Part shown: in pieces, positions 23,584 to 32,731 of the stretch
How the letters are laid out: each line of letters opens with the position of its first letter
Numbering within the stretch: the first letter of the stretch is position 1
Translations under genes and position numbers: made by a program
Notes under the pieces: generated by a model
What the model was told of the DNA's origin: nothing
The model's input: only the letters and a program-made list of their open reading frames with translations
The model's database searches: none
NCBI RefSeq assembly: GCF_004359525.2
Contig: NZ_SCWC02000003.1
Location: 62,001-126,000, forward strand
Length of the DNA stretch: 64,000 nucleotides
Direction of reading: 5' to 3'
Source: Macrococcus equipercicus
Lineage (GTDB): Bacteria; Bacillota; Bacilli; Staphylococcales; Staphylococcaceae

Positions 23584-24632
23584 GTCAAAATAAGCTAGAC
23601 AACTTCTCATCTTCGATGAAACTCATAAATACTTCCAATGGTGTCCTGTAACCAAGAGATTTTCTAGGTCGATTATTTAGCGAATGTGCAACTTGGATAA
23701 TATAGTCATCCGTAACTGTGTTGAAATCCATATCTTTGTCCAGGCCATTTCTCCTGAGCATTCCATTTGAATGTTCATTTAGACCACGCTGCGAAAGTGT
23801 CCCTGGATCAGCAAAAAAGATAGATATATCGTGTTGGTTACTGATTGACTTCCAGCTGGAAAACTTTTTACCGCAGTCGAATGTAATGGATTTAAAGAGA
23901 CGATAAGGTAAAGCCGAGAACATACTGTTTAATGCTTTTTCAATGTCGGATGCCTTGCGACCTTCCAGTCGTAGGGTGATGATCATCTTAGAAACTCGTT
24001 CAACAAGGGTGATGACTGCGCTACCATGACGACGACCAACAATCGTATCGCCTTCAAGATGACCGAACTCTCTATCAAAGTCGGGAAATTCAACTGTTCT
24101 TTCTGAAATGTGACGTTTGAAAGTCTGACGACCTCTTTTCTCATGATGACCGTTAGGTTTTCTTTTCCCTTTCATCGGAAGTGATTGAACAGGAAGAATA
24201 TCTTCCCTGAACATTCTGTACAGAGTTTTGACAGAACAGCTGATAGGTTCTTCATTTCTGCCTATGATAGTGTCAGGTGTCCAGCCGTCGGCTATTCTTT
24301 CTCGAATATAACTGATCTGACGATTAGGAAGGACGATTTTATGTCTTCCACAAAGGGATTTTCTTTTCTTATAGTTTTGATAGAACTCTAGTGCAGATAC
24401 TCCTTTTTTGAAAGCATTAATCACATTATAGACGGTCTGTCTTGAACGCTTAATTCTTCGGCAAATCTCACTGACCGGAAGATTCTGGTGATAATATGAT
24501 TCTATGAACGCAAGTTCATCCGTGGTAAGACATGTATAGGTCATTTGTGCTAACTCCTTATGTTTTCTTTGGTCGGAAATACATATTGAGTTTAGCTCAG
24601 AAGGCTTTTTTAGTTGTCTAGCTTAATTTTAC
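23584..24632 (-). mobile_element. IS30-family insertion sequence, intact
   Basis: The element is about 1,049 bp with imperfect 21-bp terminal inverted repeats. The left end reads GTCAAAATAAGCTAGACAAC, the right end (reverse complement) GTAAAATTAAGCTAGACAAC, and both continue with T, giving two mismatches. It contains one complete transposase gene. No target-site duplication is obvious at the flanks (TTCGTTT on the left, AATCGGC on the right). Confidence 0.85.
23585..24544 (-). CDS. IS30-family transposase
   Basis: The 319-residue transposase has an N-terminal helix-turn-helix (LPVSEICRRIKRSRQTVYNVI). The DDE catalytic core shows FGHLEGDTIVG (first Asp), SITFDCGKKFSSW (second Asp) and the glutamate in LNEHSNGMLRRNG, followed by NNRPRKSLGYRTPLEVF. 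All these are typical of IS30. The frame is intact, so the element may be active. A related but truncated copy lies at 35,553. Confidence 0.93.
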   Translation of the reverse strand: MTYTCLTTDELAFIESYYHQNLPVSEICRRIKRSRQTVYNVINAFKKGVSALEFYQNYKKRKSLCGRHKIVLPNRQISYIRERIADGWTPDTIIGRNEEPISCSVKTLYRMFREDILPVQSLPMKGKRKPNGHHEKRGRQTFKRHISERTVEFPDFDREFGHLEGDTIVGRRHGSAVITLVERVSKMIITLRLEGRKASDIEKALNSMFSALPYRLFKSITFDCGKKFSSWKSISNQHDISIFFADPGTLSQRGLNEHSNGMLRRNGLDKDMDFNTVTDDYIIQVAHSLNNRPRKSLGYRTPLEVFMSFIEDEKLSSLF

Positions 24633-24662
24633 AATCGGCGAACAGTCTCTTTTTTGCATTTA

Positions 24663-24698
24663 AAAACGGAAATTCCAATTTGGAATTTCCGTTTTTTA
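24663..24698. terminator. Terminator-like hairpin between IS30 and hydrolase gene
   Basis: AAAACGGAAATTCC and GGAATTTCCGTTTT form a perfect stem with a T tail. The rest of 24633-24933 holds no recognisable gene. Confidence 0.7.
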
Positions 24699-24933
24699 TT
24701 AAAGTACGTCCTAAATCAAAGAATTAGTTATTTTTATCCCAGATTCTTTCATTTGATAATAACCTATAAAACTGCTACTTGCTCTTGTAGGAGTTCATGG
24801 GTTGGATCTGTCTAGTTTTTTAACTTGAAAATTGTTCTGACCGTTCAGAAGTTCGCATACGTATTAGCGACTGAGACATCTCAGTATAGTTGGAGACAAA
24901 CGCATCAGGTTCTTCGTTCTATTATTTGTTTTT

Positions 24934-26616
24934 CTATTTAATCACGGGAACGAGTAAATGCGAATCGTAGTGTTTACCTGTATGAATGTGATAGCGTCCA
25001 TTGTTTACGGTTTCTGTATGTTCGTAACGTGTTTTAGCACCAAATGTACTGCTTCCTTTAATCACTTCGCTTGCTTTGATAACCACTTGAATACTTTCGC
25101 CTACTTTAAACAAAGTCCCTGATGGTAAAATCTCTACTTCTGCTGAAACGATTTCGCCAGGTTTCATTAATTGTCGTTCCTCATGTTTCAACCATGGTTG
25201 CAATGGAGTGGATCTTTCTGTATCAAGTGCTCTGTGAGATACACGTAGCCAGCCTGCAGCCACCTGTCCTTTTTCAATGTGGTTAAAGTCAGGGAAATGA
25301 ACTTCAGCACCATTTCTGTCAAGTTTTTTAATACCGATAAATAAATCCATATCATCAGCTTCTTCAGAAGATACCCACAGTTTCAACTTCATATTGCCTG
25401 TGAGCTCTGTTTTCTGGTCAAATGTTTTTGTAAAGCGTACTTCATCATTTTCTGATGAGCTATCATATGAAATAACTGCTTCTTCAGCTGGACACTGCTG
25501 TTCCATCATTAAGCTGTCAGCATTTAAGTAATAAGCTTCTGCTGTAGTTTCAGGCAGTGGCCATGCTTTAGCTTCTTTTCGTGTTCCTTTATAGAATTTG
25601 TCTCGTAATTCATAGCTGACGGCAGGTGTTTCAGTCCAGTCATTCTCTATGCCTTTAAGGAAATAATCAAAGAAAGCTTTCTGCATTTCTAATGCTTCAC
25701 GTGTATAATATGTTTCCCATTCTTTTCTGCCATGAACATACAGCCATTTTTGGTGAGAAGCTGCCTGCTTAAATCCTTCGAAGCTGCCTCTGTTGTGAAG
25801 ACCTTGCGTTGACCAGCTAGCACATGCAAGGATAGGGATGTGAATGGCACTTAAATCAGCTTGTTTACCTTTCCAGTAATCATCGAACAATGGGTGATTC
25901 TGCTGTTGGGCCGGCAAGTTTTCAATCTGTTGATTGTCCGGCCATCTCATCATAAGCCCTTGATGCCAGAAGCGATAAAATCCGGTATCAGGAATTCCGC
26001 CGTGGAAGGCGATTTCACGGTACATATCATTGAGACCTTCCCATGGAATCATTGCTTTTAAATGTTTCGGTTGAAGTGAAGCAACCCACCACTGTGTGAC
26101 AGCAAGATAAGATACACCGTTCGTACCGACATTGCCATTACTCCACTGCTGACGGCCGGCCCATTCAATCACTTCGGCGTAATCTTTCGCTTCGTCTAAT
26201 CCCCATGGTTTTAATGCGCCCAGCGAACCTGCGCTGCCGCGAAGTGCAACTTTTACAACGACATAATCATTAGGAACCCAGAAACCTGGATCAGGCGACT
26301 CTTCAGGAGTGAAACTAGAAGTTGGGATAGGACCGAGTGTCGGCCATACCGGTCCCATATTTGTTATTTTAGGTTTATTGTCTTTACCGTATGTATCTGC
26401 TGAGATAACAACGGGAAATTGTCCGGCTTTATTTGGTCGGAAGACATTCACATATAATACGTGGCCGTCTACCATCGTAACAGGAAGATCTTTCTCCATG
26501 ATCATTTCCTGATAGCCGTACTGGATGCTATCTACTACGATATGATTAAGTCCTTCATGCAATTCTGCTGCATCAGTTACAGTGAGTTCAGGATTGCCCA
26601 TTAATTGCTGGTTCAT
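24934..26616 (-). CDS. CocE/NonD-type hydrolase (X-Pro dipeptidyl-peptidase S15 family)
   Basis: This 560-residue protein has the S15 layout. An alpha/beta hydrolase domain shows VALRGSAGS and the nucleophile elbow GTNGVSYLAVTQW (Ser near 171), and a C-terminal jelly-roll follows. Relatives hydrolyse acyl esters, beta-lactam-type amides or X-Pro peptides; the substrate here is unknown. There is no signal peptide, so it is cytoplasmic. The second ATG (26616) is preferred because AAAGG at 26627-26630 is well spaced from it. It is transcribed away from a TetR gene that probably controls it. Confidence 0.82.
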   Translation of the reverse strand: MNQQLMGNPELTVTDAAELHEGLNHIVVDSIQYGYQEMIMEKDLPVTMVDGHVLYVNVFRPNKAGQFPVVISADTYGKDNKPKITNMGPVWPTLGPIPTSSFTPEESPDPGFWVPNDYVVVKVALRGSAGSLGALKPWGLDEAKDYAEVIEWAGRQQWSNGNVGTNGVSYLAVTQWWVASLQPKHLKAMIPWEGLNDMYREIAFHGGIPDTGFYRFWHQGLMMRWPDNQQIENLPAQQQNHPLFDDYWKGKQADLSAIHIPILACASWSTQGLHNRGSFEGFKQAASHQKWLYVHGRKEWETYYTREALEMQKAFFDYFLKGIENDWTETPAVSYELRDKFYKGTRKEAKAWPLPETTAEAYYLNADSLMMEQQCPAEEAVISYDSSSENDEVRFTKTFDQKTELTGNMKLKLWVSSEEADDMDLFIGIKKLDRNGAEVHFPDFNHIEKGQVAAGWLRVSHRALDTERSTPLQPWLKHEERQLMKPGEIVSAEVEILPSGTLFKVGESIQVVIKASEVIKGSSTFGAKTRYEHTETVNNGRYHIHTGKHYDSHLLVPVIK

Positions 26617-26773
26617 GATAATCATTCCTTTCTTTACCTTATGTTGATGTCATCATCATAAGACTTAAGCAAACGTGTTACAATCATCAATATCAGGTGT
26701 ATTGTAGGTTTTCCAACAGATTGACTATCATTGTAGGACAATGAAATGAAATATATACTCTGCAGGAGGCGTA

Positions 26774-27361
26774 ATGAAACAAGACAGAAGAATTAATAAA
26801 TCACAGGAAGCGATTAAACAAGCATTTTTCGAAATTTCCTCTACTAAACAATTCGAACAAGTTACTGTGCAGGCCATCGCAGATCAAGCAAATATTAATC
26901 GAAGTACATTTTATGCGCATTATTATGATAAATACGATCTGCTTGATAAGATTGAAGATGATTATATCAAGTTGATTCATCACGCTATCGGACATACAGC
27001 CGTTCAAAGCACCTACGCTGTTGTAGATGTAATCGACGGGCTGGTAAATCATATAGATGAGCACATGGATTATTATTACTTTGCTTTTAATTTAAAGGAT
27101 AGTAATATCGAAGATAAACTTTATCGGCTGATCAATGTGCATTTGAGTCTATTTAGAAAGAAAGATGATACGATAGGTGCTATTCCCTTTGATTACTTTA
27201 TGAGTTATGTATCCGGGGCAGGGATTGCACTTATTAAGCACTGGGTGCAGGATACAGATAGAATGAGCAGTGAAGATTTAGCGCAGCATTTCTATAAATT
27301 GATTACGCATGGCCCGGCAGGCATTATTGAGGAAGAAGTTGAAATGAAAGGAAGAAGATGA
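26774..27361 (+). CDS. TetR/AcrR-family transcriptional regulator
   Basis: The 195-residue protein has an N-terminal DNA-binding domain (VTVQAIADQANINRSTFYAHYYDKYDLLDKI) and an all-helical ligand domain of the TetR_C_8-like type. It is divergent from the S15-type hydrolase, with a 157-bp shared upstream region containing two ATTGTAGG direct repeats that could be operators. A strong RBS (CAGGAGG) precedes ATG 26774. The likely target is the hydrolase gene; the inducer is unknown. Confidence 0.87.
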   Translation: MKQDRRINKSQEAIKQAFFEISSTKQFEQVTVQAIADQANINRSTFYAHYYDKYDLLDKIEDDYIKLIHHAIGHTAVQSTYAVVDVIDGLVNHIDEHMDYYYFAFNLKDSNIEDKLYRLINVHLSLFRKKDDTIGAIPFDYFMSYVSGAGIALIKHWVQDTDRMSSEDLAQHFYKLITHGPAGIIEEEVEMKGRR

Positions 27362-27421
27362 TGGGCTATTATATCGTAGCAATTTATACACTAATCAGTA
27401 CGAATGAAGAGGTGGTTTTAA

Positions 27422-27919
27422 ATGTATCGGCTGGCAGAAGTGAAAGATTTAGATGAGATTATGATTATCGTCCATCATACTGTCAATGAGATGAAAGATT
27501 CCTATAATCCTCAATGGGATGAGCATTATCCGTTGAGAGAAGACTTTCTAAAAGATATTCGGGAGCGGACGCTGTATATATTGGAAGACAGAGAAGAAAT
27601 TAAAGGATTTATTGTGCTTAACCAAGAAACCCCTGAAGAATATGATGAACTTGATTGGCATAAAAGAGATTATCTGGTTATACATCGGCTGGCTGTTAAT
27701 CCCGCTGATCGTCAGGGAGGATATGCGACACAATTAATACAGTTTGCTGAACAATCAGCTGTTGATCAGCATATTACAGTTATAAGATCTGATACTTCAT
27801 CAATGAATATCGAAATGAATAAGATCTTTCAGCGTTTAGATTATCAATTGAAAGGACAGATTAATTTTCACGGAAAACCGTTTAAGTTTAACTGTTATGA
27901 AAAGCTGCTGAATAAGTAA
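27422..27919 (+). CDS. GNAT-family N-acetyltransferase
   Basis: This 165-residue protein has the GNAT core. The beta-4 strand and A motif appear as YLVIHRLAVNPADRQGGYATQLIQFAE (residues about 79-105), with a C-terminal NKIFQRLDYQLKGQI. The acceptor substrate cannot be deduced. It follows the TetR gene by 60 bases in the same direction and has the RBS AGAGGTGG, so they may be co-transcribed. Confidence 0.85.
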   Translation: MYRLAEVKDLDEIMIIVHHTVNEMKDSYNPQWDEHYPLREDFLKDIRERTLYILEDREEIKGFIVLNQETPEEYDELDWHKRDYLVIHRLAVNPADRQGGYATQLIQFAEQSAVDQHITVIRSDTSSMNIEMNKIFQRLDYQLKGQINFHGKPFKFNCYEKLLNK

Positions 27920-27948
27920 AAATACACACGCTGTGGCGTGTGTATTTT
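27918..27948. terminator. Bidirectional terminator
   Basis: AAAATACACACG and CGTGTGTATTTT form a perfect 12-bp stem between the convergent GNAT and amidohydrolase genes. Confidence 0.85.
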
Positions 27949-27960
27949 CATTTGCATGTA

Positions 27961-28962
27961 TTAAAGTTTAAGCAGTCTTTCAGCATTACGGAAAGCAATA
28001 CGTTCCTGGTCTTCATAAGTTAAATCGAGACTTTCAAGGAACGATGCCATATTATCTGGACGAATATATGGATAATCAGCTGCATAGAGAATACGTTCAA
28101 TACCAAATGCTTCCCTTACCATATCAAATTGCGGACGAGTTAACATGCCACTCGGTGTAATATAGAAATTGTTTTTAAAATAATAGCTAATAGGGTGTTC
28201 TAAGTGATCTGCCATCAAAGCTTCGTCCATTCTTTCAAGGAAGAATGGAGTGAATTCTCCCCAGTGTCCGATAATCATCTGCAGATTTGGATGACGGTCA
28301 AAGAGTCCGCTGAGGACGAGGCGGATGGCATGCAGTCCAACTTCAACATGCCAGCCATAACCGAATGACGCAAATGATGCAGCTGTTTCATCAGAATAGG
28401 CATCACTTTTATAATAATGTTGGTAAGGCAGAGAACCGATTGGTGCTGGATGCAGATAGATAGGGATGTCAAGTGCTTCAGCTTTAGCAAATATACCTGC
28501 ATATTGTGGTTGTTCAAGAAAACCGTCTGCAGGATGTCCTGCAATAAGGACACCTTTAAATCCTAGTTCTTTAATGGCACGTTCCATTTCCTGGACTGCA
28601 GCTTCAGGTTCATTGATAGGCAGGACTGCGAAACCTAAGAAACGATCAGGGTGCTGCTGAATATATTCAGCAAGCCGGTCGTTTGACAATCTGCATAGCT
28701 CAACGGCTTGTTGTCCTGTCAGACCGGATGGGGCACGGTTACCATAAGAGAGGACTTGAACACCGATTGATTGTTCATCCATGAACTGCAGTCGTTCTTG
28801 ATGATGGCTTGTTAATTCATCCTGGTCAGTAAAACCTGTCTTAAATTCCAGTGCTTTCAACATCTTACCTAACGGCACACCATCAGCATCTGGTTTAATA
28901 TCGGGCCATGCATCCTGCACTTCCTGTAAAGTAAAATGTTCTTCAAATGTAATAGATTTCAT
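27961..28962 (-). CDS. Amidohydrolase-2 family protein, resorcylate-decarboxylase-like
   Basis: The 333-residue protein belongs to the amidohydrolase family 2 TIM barrels (ACMSD and gamma-resorcylate/2,3-dihydroxybenzoate decarboxylases). It has EEHF near the N terminus in place of the HxH motif, IYLHPAPIGS, MIIGHWGEFTPFF and the C-terminal ILYAADYPYIRPDN, whose Asp is the usual metal ligand. Substrate unknown; an aromatic acid decarboxylase is plausible. ATG 28962 is preferred to the GTG 9 bases upstream because AGGGG then has normal spacing. It is the last gene of a minus-strand series with a hydrolase, an SDR and a TetR gene. Confidence 0.78.
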   Translation of the reverse strand: MKSITFEEHFTLQEVQDAWPDIKPDADGVPLGKMLKALEFKTGFTDQDELTSHHQERLQFMDEQSIGVQVLSYGNRAPSGLTGQQAVELCRLSNDRLAEYIQQHPDRFLGFAVLPINEPEAAVQEMERAIKELGFKGVLIAGHPADGFLEQPQYAGIFAKAEALDIPIYLHPAPIGSLPYQHYYKSDAYSDETAASFASFGYGWHVEVGLHAIRLVLSGLFDRHPNLQMIIGHWGEFTPFFLERMDEALMADHLEHPISYYFKNNFYITPSGMLTRPQFDMVREAFGIERILYAADYPYIRPDNMASFLESLDLTYEDQERIAFRNAERLLKL

Positions 28963-29159
28963 GAATAACACCCCTATTCAAATAATAAAAAATATAATTT
29001 TAAAGCTTTGTGGAGTTTTCTTATAAACTTACTATCATTAGAAAACGTAGATATTATCGATGTTTATTATTGATTTTTCAAAATTAATAGATAGTAGTGA
29101 TATCCTCCTGGAATTGAACTTTATATTTCAATCTGGGGGGTGACAAAGTAAATACTTTT

Positions 29160-29990
29160 TTATTGCCATAGCTCTTTGAGAGTGGCTGCAAAGCCACTAG
29201 TTTTTTGAATATATCCTAAATGTCCGCCCGGGATATCTACTAACTTTAATCCTGCTTCTTTCTCCAAATAGAAGTTAACATCTTGTGGAAAAGAACCTGT
29301 TGAATCCGTACCGTTGAGTAGCGTGATTCGCTCTTTATATTGTTTTAAATCATCGACAGTTATATCAGATGTTGTATATTGTCTGATTTCGTATTTCATC
29401 CAGTTCTTCATCTCTTCGCGTCGGATTTTTTCCTCTTCAGGTGTAGGTGCTGGCGCAGCCATCATTTCTTCATCAATAGGAGCGATATGTAATGTCTCTC
29501 CGAAGAGTTGCATCGCGCCAGGCATATCACCGGATAATCCCATATCAACGATTTCGTTATTTTTCTGCTGCCAGTGAACTTTATCAGGTAAGAATGAATT
29601 GATTGGTGGCTCATGAAACGCAATTTTCTTCACGATTTCCGGATGATTTTTTAAAACGTGCATAGCAACAATAGAGCCCGAGCTTGAACCCATGATGTAG
29701 ACGGGCTCATCGCTAAGCTCTTCCGCAAGTGCTGCGATATCTGCTGCATCACGTGTCACACGGTAATCATCTACTGCATTTTCAGCAGATGCAGGTAGTG
29801 GTTCAGTCAGTTCACTTGCACCATACCCTCTGCGGTCTACTGCAACGATCGCAAAATCATTTGCTAGTTCTTTAGCCAGTGGTAAAAAGATATCACCTGT
29901 GCCATTTGCACCCGGTATACAGATGAGGACTGGACCATGACCCATCTTATGATAATTTAAATTTGCGCCTTTTAACTTTAATGTTTCCAT
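29160..29990 (-). CDS. Alpha/beta hydrolase
   Basis: This 276-residue protein is an alpha/beta hydrolase. It has the oxyanion region [19 protein letters not shown], the nucleophile elbow [11 protein letters not shown] (Ser near 103) and a C-terminal His in IPGGHLGYI. There is no signal peptide. The substrate is unknown. AGGAGG precedes the ATG. It follows the SDR gene by 22 bases on the same strand and is probably co-transcribed with it under the upstream TetR. Confidence 0.87.
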   Translation of the reverse strand: METLKLKGANLNYHKMGHGPVLICIPGANGTGDIFLPLAKELANDFAIVAVDRRGYGASELTEPLPASAENAVDDYRVTRDAADIAALAEELSDEPVYIMGSSSGSIVAMHVLKNHPEIVKKIAFHEPPINSFLPDKVHWQQKNNEIVDMGLSGDMPGAMQLFGETLHIAPIDEEMMAAPAPTPEEEKIRREEMKNWMKYEIRQYTTSDITVDDLKQYKERITLLNGTDSTGSFPQDVNFYLEKEAGLKLVDIPGGHLGYIQKTSGFAATLKELWQ

Positions 29991-30012
29991 TTATATTCCT
30001 CCTATATTTAAT

Positions 30013-30714
30013 TTACCAGGACATAGTGCCATGTTGATTTTCAAAAGTGCCTGTGGGGCCATTGGCATCTATAGTTGCTAATCTGATGATTGGAATGATT
30101 CCCTCAGATGCAGGTTTAGCATTATTGCTGGCATCTCCGACTAAATCAGTATTAGTAGCACCAGGGTCGGCTGAGTTAATCTGTATATGTGGAAGTCCTT
30201 TTGCGTACTGAAGTGTCAGCATATTAACGGCTGACTTCGATGAACAATAAGCAAGTGAATTAACTTTAGATTCCATCGTTTCAGGGTTTGTAACCATATC
30301 GAAGGAACCAAGGCCACTACTGACATTAACGACAACAGGCTGTGCAGATTGTTCAAGTAATGGGATGAAATGTCTCATCATACGAACAATACCGAAGACA
30401 TTTGTGTTATAGACAGCTGTCATCGTTTCGACAGTGATATCACGGGGCGGGTTAAACCCACCAGAAATGCCTGCATTGTTAATTAAAATATCAACTTTAC
30501 CTTCTATCTGATTAAGCCGATCAGCTGCTTTTTGAACAGATATCTCATCAGTTACATCTACTTGTATGGCGTATGCTCCGATTGTTTGAGCGGTCTCTTT
30601 ACCACGAACTAAATCGCGGGAGCCGATATAGACTTTATAACCTTTCGTTACAAGTTGCTTCGCAGCTTCATAACCTAATCCTTTATTACCGCCTGTTATA
30701 AAAACAACTCTCAA
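30013..30714 (-). CDS. Short-chain dehydrogenase/reductase
   Basis: This 233-residue classical SDR shows the cofactor motif TGGNKGLG near residues 6-13, NNAG, the serine in VVNVSSGLG and the catalytic YCSSK. NADP preference is possible from the Arg in GSRDLV. The start is a TTG at 30714 whose RBS (AGGAGG) lies inside the end of the TetR gene, so translation is coupled to it. The substrate is unknown. Confidence 0.88.
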   Translation of the reverse strand: MRVVFITGGNKGLGYEAAKQLVTKGYKVYIGSRDLVRGKETAQTIGAYAIQVDVTDEISVQKAADRLNQIEGKVDILINNAGISGGFNPPRDITVETMTAVYNTNVFGIVRMMRHFIPLLEQSAQPVVVNVSSGLGSFDMVTNPETMESKVNSLAYCSSKSAVNMLTLQYAKGLPHIQINSADPGATNTDLVGDASNNAKPASEGIIPIIRLATIDANGPTGTFENQHGTMSW

Positions 30715-30716
30715 TG

Positions 30717-31253
30717 TTAATCCTCCTCATGCATAAATAAATTTATAAGCTGCTCGCGAAATCCTTCATTTGTTAAATGACGTTTTTCTTTCTGATAATG
30801 ATAGCTTTGTGTAGTCATGGCAGTCATCAGCATATCTGCCTTGAATGTAGCTGCTTCATTAAATAGTTCAAAGAAATAGCCGTAGAGTTGACTATAAATT
30901 TCAGTCTCCCTAAAATCATTTTTTTTCTCATCCTGTTCCACGCATCTAAGCAGTTCGATGTGATCTGATTTGAATGTGAGGAAGAGGTCGATGTAACGTT
31001 GCAATTTAACTTTGTTACTTAAGGATGATTGCTGTATCTTGTCAAACTGTTCAAACAAGTCACTGAAATCATTGACAATCAACTGGTAGCAGAGAGCTGC
31101 TTTATCGGAAAAGTTACGATAAAGAGTTGCCATACCAATATTTAATTCCTGTGAAATACGATTCATACTCACTGCGTCTACACCATTTTCGTGAAACAGC
31201 ATCACCGCCTTTTCTTCAATTCGTTTTCTATTTTCCAAAGCATCTTTTCTCAA
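30717..31253 (-). CDS. TetR-family regulator
   Basis: The 178-residue protein begins RKDALENRKRIEEKAVMLF and has the HTH AVSMNRISQELNIGMATLYRNF. The C-terminal domain resembles regulators found with SDR or NAD-epimerase genes. It is the first gene of the minus-strand series TetR-SDR-hydrolase and is divergent from the NAD-epimerase pseudogene. The shared region contains a near-palindromic GGATAACTATCC inside a promoter, a likely autoregulatory operator. Confidence 0.87.
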   Translation of the reverse strand: MRKDALENRKRIEEKAVMLFHENGVDAVSMNRISQELNIGMATLYRNFSDKAALCYQLIVNDFSDLFEQFDKIQQSSLSNKVKLQRYIDLFLTFKSDHIELLRCVEQDEKKNDFRETEIYSQLYGYFFELFNEAATFKADMLMTAMTTQSYHYQKEKRHLTNEGFREQLINLFMHEED

Positions 31254-31278
31254 ATTAGAAACTCCTATACTAATAAAA

Positions 31279-31308
31279 TTGACAAGTGGATAACTATCCG
31301 TTTATTAT
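31279..31308 (+). promoter_or_regulatory. Promoter with possible TetR operator
   Basis: TTGACA (31279-31284) and TATTAT (31303-31308) are spaced 18 bp, facing the epimerase pseudogene. The spacer contains GGATAACTATCC, a near-palindrome suitable for the adjacent TetR protein. Confidence 0.55.
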
Positions 31309-31361
31309 ATACAAGAAATTTAGAAAGTTCAAATGTTTGAACGCAATTAAAGGAGCATACT

Positions 31362-32390
31362 ATGACAACAGAAAAAGTACTAGTCACAGGTGGATCAGGA
31401 TTTCTCGCAATGCATACCATACTGCAGTTACTAAATAAGGGATATCACGTTAAGACCACTCTTAGAAATCTGAAAAAACAAGACGAAGTCATTCAGACGA
31501 TGTAGGCAAATGGTGTAAAGGATGTAAGTCATCTCGAATTTGCTGCAGCAGATTTATCAAAGGATGACAATTGGGAAGAGATTATTCAGGACTGTGATTA
31601 TGTATTAAGTATTGGATCACCAGTCTTCTTTCATCATCCTAAGAATGAAGAAGAAATCATTAAGCCTTCTCAAGAGGGGATTATCCGGATTTTAAAAGCC
31701 GCAAAAAATACACATGTGAAGCGAGTGGTCATGACTTCGAACTTTGGGGCGGTTGGTTTTAGTAAGAAAACAGGTGAAACAACTGAAGAAGACTGGACAG
31801 ATGTTAATGAGCCGGGAATTTCTGTCTATGAGAAGTCGAAATTACTTGCTGAGCAGCGTGCATGGGCATATGTTAAAGAGCATGATATTGAACTTGTAAC
31901 AATCAATCCGGTCGCTATTTTAGGACCATTCTTGGGTGAACATGTAACAGGAAGCTTTGGACTTGTTAAGAACCTACTAAACGGCAGTATGTCAAGAGTT
32001 CCTAATATTCCACTTAACGTTGTTGATGTACGAGATGTGGCTGACTTGCATATCCGTGCTATGATAACTCCAGCTGCTAAGAATGAACGATTTATAGCTT
32101 CAAGTGACGGCGCTATTTCAATGCCTGAGATTGCACAACTGTTAAAACGTGATCGCCCTGAAATAGCTGATAAAATCTCTGATTAAAGTGTGCCGGACTG
32201 GATTTTGAATGTGATGGGTAGAGTGGTTCCTAGTGCAAAAGAAGGAAGGCTACTACTAAACATGAATAGAAATGTCAGCAATCAGCATGCTAAAGAAATA
32301 CTCGGCTGGACACCGGTATCTACTAAAGAAGAAGCGATTCTACATGCAGCAGATAGTCTAGTAAAGTATCAGCTGCTCGAGGAAAAGTAA
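31362..32390 (+). pseudogene. NAD-dependent epimerase/dehydratase, broken by two nonsense codons
   Basis: The frame starts at ATG 31362 after AAAGGAG and encodes an extended SDR (VLVTGGSGFLAMH, later GISVYEKSKLLAEQ with the YxxxK pair). A TAG at 31503-31505 (codon 48) and a TAA at 32184-32186 interrupt it, while all three pieces remain in the same frame and align end to end as one protein of about 340 residues. Both stops could come from single base changes. The promoter is still recognisable, so inactivation appears recent. Readthrough is unlikely given two different stop codons. Confidence 0.88.
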
Positions 32391-32399
32391 CATGTAAAT

Positions 32400-32674
32400 A
32401 GACAGGAAACTGAAGATACGAAATTTGAACTGCAGGAGATTTCATTCGTCTCGGTTATTCAGAAGAACAAGTAGCAAGTGAAATGTCCGTGACGATAGCG
32501 CAGCTGCAACAGGTGCTTTCTATGGACTCACCTAACCCTGCTCATGTATGGATGCTAAGAGAATACTTGGAGGACGAACTCAAAGAGCATCACCTACCCA
32601 TGCGCCCCTTTACAAAACTGGCGGATGTCAAATCAAATCGATGGTTTTCATATGAAACACCTTGGAGAAACTGA
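32400..32674 (+). pseudogene. DUF2316 protein remnant
   Basis: The frame from about 32439 to 32674 encodes a recognisable DUF2316 segment (IRLGYSEEQVASEMSVTIAQ, then HVWMLREYLEDELKEHH and a terminal RWFSYETPW). The N-terminal part (RQETEDTKFELQE) lies in another frame and there is no valid start, so one frameshift separates the halves. The family is a small HTH-like protein of unknown role that is common in staphylococci, often beside oxidoreductase genes. Confidence 0.65.
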
Positions 32675-32682
32675 AGAAATGA

Positions 32683-32717
32683 AAAAAGCTTTCTGTATTT
32701 ATTACAGAAGGTTTTTT
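32683..32717. terminator. Terminator between the DUF2316 and methyltransferase remnants
   Basis: AAAAAAGCTTTCTGTA and ATTACAGAAGGTTTTTT form an imperfect stem with T and A runs on both sides. Confidence 0.7.
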
Positions 32718-32731
32718 CCTGTTTGATGAGA

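Noticed and set aside
23570-24645. Target-site duplication flanking the intact IS30
   Set aside because: No matching 2-5 bp repeat was convincing at both ends.
31286-31294. A further DnaA box (AGTGGATAA) upstream of the epimerase remnant
   Set aside because: It is isolated, has one mismatch and lies within a better-explained promoter/TetR operator.
31503-32186. Programmed stop-codon readthrough in the epimerase frame
   Set aside because: Two different stop codons are involved, with no visible recoding structure, and neighbouring genes are also decayed.
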